NCBI GenBank assembly: GCA_902491345.1
Contig: CABUHI010000025.1
Span: 1-22,149, forward strand
Origin: an uncultured Collinsella sp.
GTDB lineage: Bacteria > Actinomycetota > Coriobacteriia > Coriobacteriales > Coriobacteriaceae
Direction of reading: 5' to 3'
Length of the DNA stretch: 22,149 nt
Below, in pieces: positions 1 through 6,958 of the stretch; position 1 is the first letter of the stretch; the number at the start of each line of letters is the position of its first letter. A program made the position numbers and the translations under genes. Under the pieces are notes generated by a model, which was not told where the DNA came from, did not search any database, and saw nothing but the letters and a program-made list of their open reading frames with translations.

Positions 1-31
1 GCCCGGGGCCCGTGGGTTATACCCTAAGAGC

Positions 32-57
32 AAACCACCCTTTTTAAGGGTGGTTTT
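32..57 (+). terminator. Rho-independent terminator of a gene left of the window
   Basis: An 11-bp perfect stem (AAACCACCCTT and its complement) closes a TTT loop and is followed by TTGATTT. It reads as a plus-strand terminator for a gene whose coding part lies before position 1. The upstream side lacks an A-run, so a bidirectional role is less likely. Confidence 0.75.
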
Positions 58-113
58 GATTTGCGAAGGACGCTTTGGGGTCCGTTTTGCTGCCTATTTG
101 CCTAGGAATAAAG

Positions 114-341
114 GGCTATGGGCAAAAAACGTCAAATATGAGTACTGTCACAAGTCCTGTAACATTATTTATTTGCAAAATATGTAGTGTTACGCAACAT
201 ATGTCTAAGTACTTAGTTGATAAACGCCTGCAATTCTTCTGCCGTGGGACGCCTGGCGTCTAAATCGCCTTCTGAAGACATGAAATCGCTGTAACTAAAA
301 TGGTAACAGTACTCATATTTGCCATTTTTTGACCACAGGCC
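114..341. repeat. ~230-bp element bounded by imperfect terminal inverted repeats
   Basis: Positions 114-148 and 306-341 are inverted copies of each other, matching at about 31 of 36 positions. The inner 15 bases AAATATGAGTACTGT are identical. The DNA between them is AT-rich compared with the flanks and has no convincing gene. The only short frame (minus strand, 281 to 213, 22 residues) has no Shine-Dalgarno sequence. Terminal inverted repeats around a short non-coding core suggest a miniature mobile element or a large regulatory dyad. No clear target-site duplication was found. Confidence 0.5.
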
Positions 342-398
342 TTGCGATGATGCCGGGATCCGCACCCTGTCGGGTTCGAATCTCGGCATATCGGTAGC

Positions 399-430
399 AA
401 AAAGCCCGCTACCGAATTGGTAACGGGCTT
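399..430 (-). terminator. Terminator copy A (duplicate of the tRNA-Glu terminator)
   Basis: Read on the minus strand, AAGCCCG and TACC arms pair around a 5-base loop with one A-C mismatch, and the hairpin is followed by TTTTT. It is the counterpart of the terminator at 588-619, but here it follows only a tRNA fragment. Confidence 0.6.
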
Positions 431-441
431 CACATCTCAAA

Positions 442-459
442 TGGTGCCCCCAGCGGGAT
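442..459 (-). pseudogene. Truncated tRNA-Glu 3' end
   Basis: Read on the minus strand this is the final 18 bases of tRNA-Glu including CCA (ATCCCGCTGGGGGCACCA), identical to the intact gene at 631-648. The rest of the tRNA (T loop, anticodon, D arm) is missing and is replaced by unrelated GC-rich sequence from 460 on. It cannot make a functional tRNA. It is the scar of a duplication or of an insertion at the tRNA 3' end. Confidence 0.65.
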
Positions 460-547
460 GTCCGCGTGCGGCTAGCGCCGCCCGCTTCCGCTGCGTCGCT
501 CCGCTCCTTGCGTGCTGCGCTGGAAAACGCTTGCGCGTTTCCTCAGC

Positions 548-648
548 TCCGCACCCTGCCGGGTTCGAATCCCGGCACATGGATAGCAAAAAGCCCGCCA
601 CCGCGAGGGCAACGGGCTTCTCGTTTCAAATGGTGCCCCCAGCGGGAT
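548..648. repeat. 101-bp direct repeat, copy B (next to intact tRNA-Glu)
   Basis: This is the partner of 359-459. It starts in a T-arm-like stretch (GGGTTCGAATCCCGGC), runs through the tRNA-Glu terminator and ends inside the intact tRNA-Glu gene. The 88 bp between the copies (460-547) are GC-rich and contain no supportable gene. Confidence 0.7.
588..619 (-). terminator. Terminator of tRNA-Glu
   Basis: On the minus strand, an AAGCCCG/CGGGCTT stem with additional GC pairs inside is followed by TTTTT. It starts 12 bp beyond the CCA end of tRNA-Glu. Confidence 0.7.
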
Positions 649-707
649 TCGAACCCGCGATATCCACCTTGAAAGGGTGGCGTCCTTGGCCGCTAGACGA
701 TGGGGAC
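631..707 (-). tRNA. tRNA-Glu (anticodon TTC), CCA encoded
   Basis: The minus strand folds as a full cloverleaf. The acceptor stem is GTCCCCA with TGGGGGC. The anticodon stem CCACC/GGTGG encloses the loop CTTTCAA, which gives anticodon TTC for glutamate. The T arm is GCGGG-TTCGAAT-CCCGC, the discriminator base is A, and the 3' CCA is encoded (positions 633-631). The D arm carries the usual TAGCGGCCAAGGA type sequence. It is probably a single-gene transcript, with a -10 box 11 bp upstream and a terminator downstream. Its 3' end is partly duplicated at 442-459, which suggests past recombination or integration here. Confidence 0.95.
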
Positions 708-717
708 AGCGGGAAAG

Positions 718-723
718 AGTATA
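718..723 (-). promoter_or_regulatory. -10 box of the tRNA-Glu promoter
   Basis: TATACT on the minus strand lies 11 bp upstream of the tRNA 5' end, the expected place for a -10 hexamer. No good -35 match is seen at 16-18 bp. Confidence 0.45.
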
Positions 724-763
724 GCAGACTTTTTTGCCGGCGCGTATATCGTTGGCAAACTGG

Positions 764-801
764 AAAACCACCACAAAGGTGCCTGTCCCCTTTGTGGTGG
801 T
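764..801 (-). terminator. Terminator of murT-gatD containing a REP-like motif
   Basis: A 13-bp perfect stem (ACCACCACAAAGG and its complement) with a 9-base loop is followed on the minus strand by TTTTCC, only 7 bp after the murT-gatD stop. The stem-loop contains GGGGACAGGCACC, a motif that recurs in related form at 8113-8172, so a repeated palindrome may have been adopted as a terminator. Confidence 0.7.
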
Positions 802-807
802 GAGGTG

Positions 808-2985
808 CTAGGGGAGGAGCTTCATGGCGGCGTCGTGGGCGGCGTGCTCGTAGGTGTCGTCGAGGGGCTTGAGCGGCAGCAGGGCTGTGGCCTGCGCATC
901 GCCGCGGCGCTCGAGGGCGTGCGCGATCAGCCAGTCGGCGAGTTCGGGGTTCTTGGGCAGCGCCGGCCCGTGCAGGTACGTGCCGATGACGCCCTTGTAG
1001 ATCAGACCCTCAAGGCCATCGTCGCCGTTGTTGCCGGTGCCTGTGACGACAGACGTTCCGAGCGGCGTGGCATCGGCGTCCAAAAGCGTGCGGCCACCGT
1101 GGTTCTCGAATCCCACAAAGGGCTCAGGTGCCAGGTCGGTTTTGACGGCTACGTTGCCGATCAGGCGGTCGGAGCCGCGTACGGTTTCGGCGGCAATGAC
1201 CCCCAGGCCCTCGATGCGATCCTCGCCCATATAGTACGAACGGCCGAGCAGCTGATAGCTGCCACAGATGGCAAGCAGCGAGCCGCCATCCTCAACATAG
1301 GCCGCGACCTTGTCTTTTTGAGCGAGCAATTCATGTGCCACAGCCAACTGATCGCGGTCGGAGCCACCGCCCATCATGACGATGTCGGCGTCGGTGAGAT
1401 CGAGCGACTCGCCCATGCGGACCTCGTCCACGCGCACGGGGATGCCGCGCCAGGCGCAGCGGCGCTCGAGGGCGATAACGTTGCCGCCGTCGCCGTAGAG
1501 GTTAAGGGCATCGGGATACAGATAGACGATGCGCAGGGGGCGCGAAAGCTCGGTCGGCACGACGCCGACAGGAAGAGCGCTGCCGTCGGCACGGGCTACG
1601 GCGCGCCCGGCAACAGCGTCGGTGGTGGCGCCTTTCAGCCCGTCGAGCTCCTTGACCAGCGGCGGGAAGGCCGTGTAGTTGGCGACGGCGTAGAAGGTGT
1701 CATCGGCGGCCTCGTCTGCCACGGCGCCAATTGCCTGCGCGACGTCCGAGATAATCGCGGCATCGATGCCGGCGTACTTGAGGCGTACCTGCATGTCGTG
1801 CGCACGCGTGCCTCCGGCAAAGGCGACAAGGCCCGGTGTGTCGGCGATGCGCTCAAAGTCGACGTCGTAGATCCACGATACATCGTGGCCGTCGGCATCG
1901 TTGTCGTTGAGGAAGAAAGCGCAGAGTCTGCCGCCTGCCGTCTTGATGGACTGGATTTGTCGATCGAAGCCTACGGGATTCTTAGCCAGGTTGGCCTCGA
2001 CGGTGCGGCCGGCGATATCCCAGCGGCCCATGCGTCCGCCGGCGGGCACATAGGCATCGAGCGTAGGCTGTAGAAGCGCCGTATCCACGCCCAACTCGTG
2101 CGCGGCAAAGAAGGCGGCGGCAACGTTGTAGACCATGTACAGGCCGTTGTAGCGTGTGGCGATATGTGCGGCAGCCGCGTCGGGCGCAGATCCAAAGACC
2201 AGGTCAAAGCCGTAGCCGTCGCAGCCGAGCTCCACGCCCGTCACGCGGCGGACCAGTGCGGGGCGTGCCCAACCGCACGAGGGGCAATGGTAGGCGCCGA
2301 GTTGACCATACTGCACATAGTCGTACTCCAACGGGGCGTTGCACTGCGAGCAAAAGCGCGAGTCGCTAATACGGTCGGACTCGGTGTTGGTGGCGCCGTC
2401 GATGCCAAAGGCAATGCTCGCGTTGGGAACGCGCGCGGCAATCGAGGCGCACAGCGGGTCGTCGGCGTTGTAGATGAGCGTTGTCGTCGGAGAGAGCTCC
2501 AACGCATGGGCGATGACGTCTTGGGTGTGGTCGATCTCGCCGTAGCGGTCTAGCTGGTCGCGGAACAGGTTGAGCAGCACGAAGTACGTCGGCTTGAGCT
2601 TGGGCAGGACGCGCACGGTGTAGAGCTCATCGCATTCAAAAACGCCCACGCGCTTGCCGCTGTCAGTGTGCATAAGGCCACTGCGGGCCTCGAGCAGAGC
2701 ACCCACCACACCAGGCTCCATATTGTTGCCGGCGCGGTTGCATACCACGGTGGCGCCGCTGGCGGCAACGGCGTCGGCGATGAGGTTGGAGGTGGTGGTC
2801 TTGCCATTAGTACCGGTGATCACCACGCTGCGGTCGACAAGGCCGGCGAGGTCGCTCAGCAGCTCGGGGTCGATCTTCATGGCGATGCGGCCGGGGAGTA
2901 CGCCGCCCTGGCGCTTAAGGACGGAGCGCAGCCCCCAGCGGGCGATATCGCTCGAGGTGCAGGCAAGAGATGAGCGGAGGTTCAT
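808..2985 (-). CDS. MurT-GatD fusion: lipid II isoglutaminyl synthase in one chain
   Basis: The enzyme amidates the D-glutamate of lipid II in peptidoglycan precursors. GatD releases ammonia from glutamine and the Mur-ligase-like MurT uses ATP to attach it, at the cytoplasmic face of the membrane. Of 725 residues, 1-455 are MurT: P-loop GTNGKTTTSN at 58-67, a four-cysteine zinc ribbon (C212, C215, C234, C237) and DNDADGHD at 361-368. Residues 484-700 are GatD, a class I amidotransferase of the CobB/CobQ type, with nucleophile C574 (ICGS) and H672 (TYLHG). A ~28-residue linker joins them. In characterised species these are two separate proteins that form a complex, so the fusion is unusual. 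The start has an AGGA site 9 bases upstream. The gene lies 45 bp after the TPR-like pair and probably shares their transcript. Confidence 0.93.
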   Translation of the reverse strand: MNLRSSLACTSSDIARWGLRSVLKRQGGVLPGRIAMKIDPELLSDLAGLVDRSVVITGTNGKTTTSNLIADAVAASGATVVCNRAGNNMEPGVVGALLEARSGLMHTDSGKRVGVFECDELYTVRVLPKLKPTYFVLLNLFRDQLDRYGEIDHTQDVIAHALELSPTTTLIYNADDPLCASIAARVPNASIAFGIDGATNTESDRISDSRFCSQCNAPLEYDYVQYGQLGAYHCPSCGWARPALVRRVTGVELGCDGYGFDLVFGSAPDAAAAHIATRYNGLYMVYNVAAAFFAAHELGVDTALLQPTLDAYVPAGGRMGRWDIAGRTVEANLAKNPVGFDRQIQSIKTAGGRLCAFFLNDNDADGHDVSWIYDVDFERIADTPGLVAFAGGTRAHDMQVRLKYAGIDAAIISDVAQAIGAVADEAADDTFYAVANYTAFPPLVKELDGLKGATTDAVAGRAVARADGSALPVGVVPTELSRPLRIVYLYPDALNLYGDGGNVIALERRCAWRGIPVRVDEVRMGESLDLTDADIVMMGGGSDRDQLAVAHELLAQKDKVAAYVEDGGSLLAICGSYQLLGRSYYMGEDRIEGLGVIAAETVRGSDRLIGNVAVKTDLAPEPFVGFENHGGRTLLDADATPLGTSVVTGTGNNGDDGLEGLIYKGVIGTYLHGPALPKNPELADWLIAHALERRGDAQATALLPLKPLDDTYEHAAHDAAMKLLP

Positions 2986-3030
2986 GAAACCGTTCCTAAC
3001 GTAAACGACATGGTCGGGTCGAGTGCGTCA

Positions 3031-4074
3031 CTAAAAACCGTAGCGGCGCGCAAATTCCTGGGCAAGCTGCGACACGTCTTCGCAGGCATTGGCCCAGGGG
3101 GCAAAGTCGGGAGTGTCCGAGATAATACCGTCCGCTTCCCAAACGGCCTGGTGCGAAAGATCCCAGGGATCGTGTGGCTCGGGCCGGCAGGGAAGGTACG
3201 GTGTCTGGTACATGGGGTTCAGTAAGAAGAACGCACCGCCCTCGCAACGGTTGGCAAACTCGCGCAGCGCGCGTGTCGCCGGGCGCATCTTGTTTGTTTT
3301 GAACAACAGAATCGTGCGGGCTAGCAGATACCAAGGAGAGTTCTCGAGTGCATCGGCTCCGATTTCTTCCTCGAGCTGGTGGGCTAGGGCAAAAAAGCCG
3401 TCCTGATCTTCCAGGCGAGCGAGGGCGAGCAACACGGTGCCGGCAGCTCGGGTGGGATAGCCTTCTGCCTTAAGGACGCGGCGGGCGTAGTTGGCGGCAG
3501 CACGGTAGCGGGCGCTCGCCATGCACAGCTGCGAGATGGCCTCGAGCGTGTGAAGCCACCCGATAAGAGCCGGCTCGCTCACGGTAAGGTCTGCTGCGGT
3601 GACACCGTCGGCCAAAACATTATTGGCCCAGTAGTGCGGGGCTTCCATGTCGAACCCGGGCACGCTTTGCTGCAGGTAATCGGCCGTGGTCGCTTCGAGC
3701 TTCATCAGGTCGCCCAGGCAGGCGTCGACGGGCGTGTCCGCCAAAATGATGGCGAGCAGCTGGGCATCGAGGACATGCGCATCGATGCGGACAATCTTGA
3801 GCAGCTCATCGCGCATGTCGTCGAACAGGCGATTGCGCGTCTGCTCGAACTCCTCGTCGCTGCCCATGTCCTCGATGCGATGGAGCTCGTCGAGCAGGTG
3901 GCGATGAACACCGGCATAGGACAGCAGCGCCTGGGTATGCTCGGACTGCGCATACTTTTGAGGATTCGCGCTAATGTCGTTATGGACAAGCTCGCGTGCT
4001 GCATCGGTGAGCTCGGGGTGCGATGCCAGATAGGTGCGCTCTAAGTAGGCGGGGATGTAGACGCTCGGATCCAT
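3031..4074 (-). CDS. TPR-like helical repeat protein, second of a tandem pair
   Basis: This is a soluble protein of 347 residues with no signal peptide or membrane segment. Residues 165-222 look like tetratricopeptide-type helices (RYRAAANYARRVL followed by LLALARLED), and residues 88-110 form a second helical pair. It is a diverged paralogue of the upstream gene: the same order of helices, the RYR turn and the LA(R/K)LE helix align, and both end in an aromatic/acidic helix (DFAPW here, SFAAW there). Its ATG overlaps the upstream stop by one base (TAATG), with GGGAGG upstream, so translation is coupled. The protein may be a scaffold or adaptor, but no enzymatic motif is visible. Linkage to murT-gatD hints at a cell-envelope role, by inference only. 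Confidence 0.8.
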   Translation of the reverse strand: MDPSVYIPAYLERTYLASHPELTDAARELVHNDISANPQKYAQSEHTQALLSYAGVHRHLLDELHRIEDMGSDEEFEQTRNRLFDDMRDELLKIVRIDAHVLDAQLLAIILADTPVDACLGDLMKLEATTADYLQQSVPGFDMEAPHYWANNVLADGVTAADLTVSEPALIGWLHTLEAISQLCMASARYRAAANYARRVLKAEGYPTRAAGTVLLALARLEDQDGFFALAHQLEEEIGADALENSPWYLLARTILLFKTNKMRPATRALREFANRCEGGAFFLLNPMYQTPYLPCRPEPHDPWDLSHQAVWEADGIISDTPDFAPWANACEDVSQLAQEFARRYGF

Positions 4075-5150
4075 TAGAGGTCCCCTCCCTTAAATGGAAG
4101 CCCCTGCTCGGCTGCGCGCAGGATGCGCTCGTCGATCTGGGAACGCACGATGTCGTTGGTGGCGACCCAGGCGGCAAAGCTGGCGTTGTCGGGGGCGCCC
4201 AGGCCCTCCTGCAGCACCGGTGTTGCCTCGGACAATGCAAGGACAAGCTCGTCGGTCGAGCCCACGCTCACGTTGACGCGGGCGTAGACGCCATCGGGAA
4301 ACTCGGTTTGGAAGTAGAGTGCCTCGGCTGCGTGCGGGCACGAGCGTGCAAGGATGCGCAAGTAGTGCTCGGCACCCTCGTAGTCCAGCTCGCGCCAGGC
4401 AGCGCTCATCAGCGCGATGAGCGTCCACGGGTCCAAGTCGCGCTCAGCGTCCTTGGGACGACGGCGTAGCGGCGTGTTGGCGAGATAGGGGACGGAGTGG
4501 GCAGAGCGAAAGCGCTTGAGCTCCTCGGCGGGGTATTCGAGCTTTGCCATGGCGAGCATCGCGGTGTGGCGGACGCCGGCAGGATCGTTGGGGGCAAAGT
4601 CGAGGCTGCGGTTTGCGGCTTCGAGCGACATGCGATAGCGGCCGCTAATGAGGGCACGTGACGCAAGGGCGGCGAGCCAGCGCAGATAGGGGCGGCGCAT
4701 AAGGTCGCCAGCGGCCTCACGCTCGTAGGGGTCCTGCGCCGAGGCGATCTTGAGCGCCAGATCGTGCTCCACCTCGTCGCACTTGGACACCAGATACTGT
4801 ACGTATTCCTCGTTGGAGCTGGCGGTGAGCGCCGTCAGCATGCGCTGGGCATCCCAGTTGGCCGGGTCGAGTGCGACTGCCTCGCGGAGCATGTTCTCGG
4901 CTGCGGCTTCTTCTTGCTCTGCCTGGGTATCGTCGGGGATAAAGGGAATGCGGTAGTCGACGGCCTCGACCACCTTGGCAATGAGGTGCCCGGCGCGGTC
5001 GCGGTCGTGCACGATGAGCGGTGCGGGGTTGCGGGTGAATTGTTCCATCAGACGCTCTACGGCGGCAGCGTCGGTGAGCGGGATATTGTCGCGGCGCAAG
5101 GCCTCAAGAACGAGGCGATGGCAATCCTCTTGAATGGGATCGAATGCCAT
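4074..5150 (-). CDS. TPR-like helical repeat protein, first of a tandem pair
   Basis: This protein has 358 residues. I chose the start at 5150 because AGGAGG lies four bases upstream; an in-frame ATG ten codons earlier has no such site. Residues 82-110 (LREAVALDPANWDAQRMLTAL) and 152-205 (RYRMSLEAANRSLDFAPNDP, then a hydrophobic helix) read as TPR units. There is no signal peptide, membrane segment or catalytic motif. It is probably the first gene of an operon with its paralogue and murT-gatD. An AT-rich TATATA at 5188-5193 is the only promoter-like feature upstream. The specific function is unknown. TPR proteins usually mediate protein-protein contacts. Confidence 0.8.
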   Translation of the reverse strand: MAFDPIQEDCHRLVLEALRRDNIPLTDAAAVERLMEQFTRNPAPLIVHDRDRAGHLIAKVVEAVDYRIPFIPDDTQAEQEEAAAENMLREAVALDPANWDAQRMLTALTASSNEEYVQYLVSKCDEVEHDLALKIASAQDPYEREAAGDLMRRPYLRWLAALASRALISGRYRMSLEAANRSLDFAPNDPAGVRHTAMLAMAKLEYPAEELKRFRSAHSVPYLANTPLRRRPKDAERDLDPWTLIALMSAAWRELDYEGAEHYLRILARSCPHAAEALYFQTEFPDGVYARVNVSVGSTDELVLALSEATPVLQEGLGAPDNASFAAWVATNDIVRSQIDERILRAAEQGLPFKGGDL

Positions 5151-5651
5151 GGGGCCTCCTTTGCTGCGGTTAGGGTTCAAATGTCTCTATATAAGGTTCT
5201 AGTTTACCCGCATGTGGTACACCGGGGGGTGCCGCACTTGGACTTGCACCTTTGCACCACGAAGACGGATGTCGCACAAATGTCGGCACCTTGGATGACC
5301 GAGTGGTATCACGGTGCCGCAAACGGTCGATTTTTGGCGGCGAACGGTGCATATTTTGGAGGGGCACCGTCCTGCCCGGGATATGTAGTCAACCTTGATA
5401 AAACGTTTGCCCAGCTTGGGAGTATGAATGCCGCACAAGGGTCTTCAGGGATAGAAAAAACGTTTCATCATTGGCGGCTTTAGGTGAATAACTGACCAAC
5501 CAGAACGGTAAAATAGTGTTTGTCTGAGCGTTGAGACGTTTAGACATCGCGCATTGTCATCGCCGGCAACGCGCAAACCGGTCCTAACGGAGCCAATTGG
5601 GTGCTCCGTTATATACGCAAGTCTAAGAGGGGCTTGTTTAGGAGGCACAGT
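5151..5651. other. Intergenic region with divergent promoters and a leader hairpin
   Basis: These 500 bp separate the minus-strand operon from adh and hold no supportable gene. Visible features are TATATA at 5188-5193 (possible -10 for the minus operon), the direct repeat GGTGCCGCA at 5228 and 5313, a 7-bp dyad ACGGTGC/GCACCGT at 5344-5370, and TAAAAT at 5509-5514 as a possible -10 for adh. A hairpin at 5585-5611 (TAACGGAGC stem, 9-base loop, no T-run) sits in the presumed adh leader, about 40 bases before the start codon. I do not recognise a known riboswitch. Confidence 0.4.
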
Positions 5652-6875
5652 ATGGGACGTTTTACCAATCCTCGCGATCTGTACTTTGGTGAGGGCGCTC
5701 GCCACGAGGTGAAGAACCTCAAGGGCAAGAAGGCCATCATCGTTTCTGGCGGCAGCTCTATGCGCCGCGGCGGGTTCCTGCAGGACGTCGAGAACGACCT
5801 TAAGGAAGGCGGTTTCGAGGTCAAGCTGTTCGAGGGCGTCGAGTCCGACCCGTCCATCGAGACGGTCATGAAGGGCGCCGAGGCCATGCGCGAGTTCGAG
5901 CCCGACTGGATTATCGCCATCGGCGGCGGCTCGCCCATCGATGCCGCTAAGGCCATGTGGGTCTTCTACGAGTATCCCGAGGAGTCCTTCGACAACATCA
6001 TCCAGCCGTTCAGCTTCCCCGAGCTGCGTCAGAAGGCTCATTTCTGCGCCATCTCCTCTACCTCCGGTACCGCTACCGAGGTCACCGCGTTCTCCGTCAT
6101 TACCGACTACGCCAAGGGCATCAAGTACCCGCTGGCCGACTTCAACATCACCCCTGATGTCGCCATCGTCGACCCCGAGCTCACCTACACCATGCCCGCC
6201 AAGCTGTGCGCTCACACCGGCATGGATGCTCTGACCCACTGCATGGAGGCCTACGTTTCTACCTTCGCTTCCATGTTCACCGACGCCAACGCTCTGCACG
6301 GCATCCGCGAGATCGTCGAGTGGCTGCCCAAGTCCTATGCTGGCGACCATGAGGCCCGTCAGCACATGCACGAGGCTCAGTGCATCGCCGGCATCGCCTT
6401 CTCCTCGGGCCTGCTCGGCATCGTTCACTCCATGGCTCACAAGACCGGTGCTGCCTTCGAGAACGGCCACATCATCCACGGTGCCGCTAACGCCATGTAC
6501 CTGGGCAAGGTCATCCAGTGGAACTCCAAGGACCCGCGTGCTGCCGAGCGTTACGCTTACGTGGCCAAGGAGATCCTGCACCTTCCCGGCGAGACCAACG
6601 AGGAGCTCATCGCTGCGCTCGTCCAGAAGATCCGCGACCTCAACGACCAGCTCAACATTCCGCAGTCCATCAAGGATTACGCGAATGGTGGCGTGAAGGT
6701 CGACGCCGAGAACCCGCAGATGGTTTCCGAGGAGGAGTTCCTCGCCAAGCTGCCCGAGATCGCCGCGAACGCCGAGCAGGACGCCTGCACGCCCGAGAAC
6801 CCGCGTGAGACCAAGGCTGCCGACTTCGAGAAGATCCTCAAGGCCTGCTACTACGACACCGACATCGATTTCTAA
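5652..6875 (+). CDS. Iron-containing alcohol dehydrogenase
   Basis: This cytoplasmic NAD(P)H-dependent oxidoreductase of the group III (iron) alcohol dehydrogenases reduces aldehydes to alcohols, or the reverse, to balance redox during fermentation. It has 407 residues, close to the family norm of 380-410. The dinucleotide loop GGGSPID is at 91-97. The metal ligands are probably D192 and H196 (GMDALTH), H259 (VHSMAH) and H276 (HIIHG). The ATG at 5652 has AGGAGG with ideal spacing, so the 17 extra upstream codons are not used. Codon use is strongly biased to GCC, CTG and AAG, which suggests high expression. A strong terminator follows. The substrate cannot be told from sequence; butanol, ethanol and propanediol dehydrogenases share this fold. 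Confidence 0.9.
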   Translation: MGRFTNPRDLYFGEGARHEVKNLKGKKAIIVSGGSSMRRGGFLQDVENDLKEGGFEVKLFEGVESDPSIETVMKGAEAMREFEPDWIIAIGGGSPIDAAKAMWVFYEYPEESFDNIIQPFSFPELRQKAHFCAISSTSGTATEVTAFSVITDYAKGIKYPLADFNITPDVAIVDPELTYTMPAKLCAHTGMDALTHCMEAYVSTFASMFTDANALHGIREIVEWLPKSYAGDHEARQHMHEAQCIAGIAFSSGLLGIVHSMAHKTGAAFENGHIIHGAANAMYLGKVIQWNSKDPRAAERYAYVAKEILHLPGETNEELIAALVQKIRDLNDQLNIPQSIKDYANGGVKVDAENPQMVSEEEFLAKLPEIAANAEQDACTPENPRETKAADFEKILKACYYDTDIDF

Positions 6876-6897
6876 TCGACTCTTGTTATCGTAACGA

Positions 6898-6938
6898 GGG
6901 GCTCCGCACGTATCTGTACGGAGCCCCTTTCTTTTTTC
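6898..6938 (+). terminator. Terminator after the iron alcohol dehydrogenase
   Basis: A 9-bp GC-rich stem (GGGGCTCCG and its complement) with a 12-base loop is followed by TTTCTTTTTTC. Its position only 20 bp before gldA suggests that gldA has its own promoter or depends on read-through. Confidence 0.85.
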
Positions 6939-6958
6939 TTTTAGAGAATGGGATAGTT

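Larger units (their letters stand above)
359..459. repeat. 101-bp direct repeat, copy A (holds tRNA-Glu 3' end and terminator)
   Basis: This block matches 548-648 without gaps at an offset of 189 bp, with about 14 mismatches (roughly 86% identity). It contains a T-arm-like stretch (GGGTTCGAATCTCGGC), a hairpin with an A-run, and the last 18 bases of the tRNA-Glu gene. After 459 the match stops abruptly, where copy B continues into the intact tRNA. It is a partial duplication. Confidence 0.7.

Noticed and set aside
359..385. T-arm-like stretch GGGTTCGAATCTCGGC as a separate plus-strand tRNA
   Set aside because: No matching acceptor, D or anticodon arms can be folded upstream in either repeat copy.
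213..440. Minus-strand 75-residue frame across the inverted-repeat element, including a 22-residue MSSEGDLDARRP... peptide
   Set aside because: It has no ribosome-binding site, crosses a repeat arm and tRNA-like sequence, and has no recognisable domain.
700..2073. Long plus-strand frame (457 residues) opposite murT-gatD
   Set aside because: It is an antisense shadow of a GC-rich gene. The minus-strand frame carries all the catalytic motifs.
4764..5483. Plus-strand frame running through the start of the TPR gene and the intergenic region
   Set aside because: Mostly antisense to a supported gene, with no Shine-Dalgarno site; its tail in the intergenic DNA shows no protein-like features.
5445..6581. 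Long minus-strand frame opposite the alcohol dehydrogenase
   Set aside because: Low-complexity Gly/Val/Asp/Leu composition typical of the antisense of a codon-biased gene; no ribosome site.
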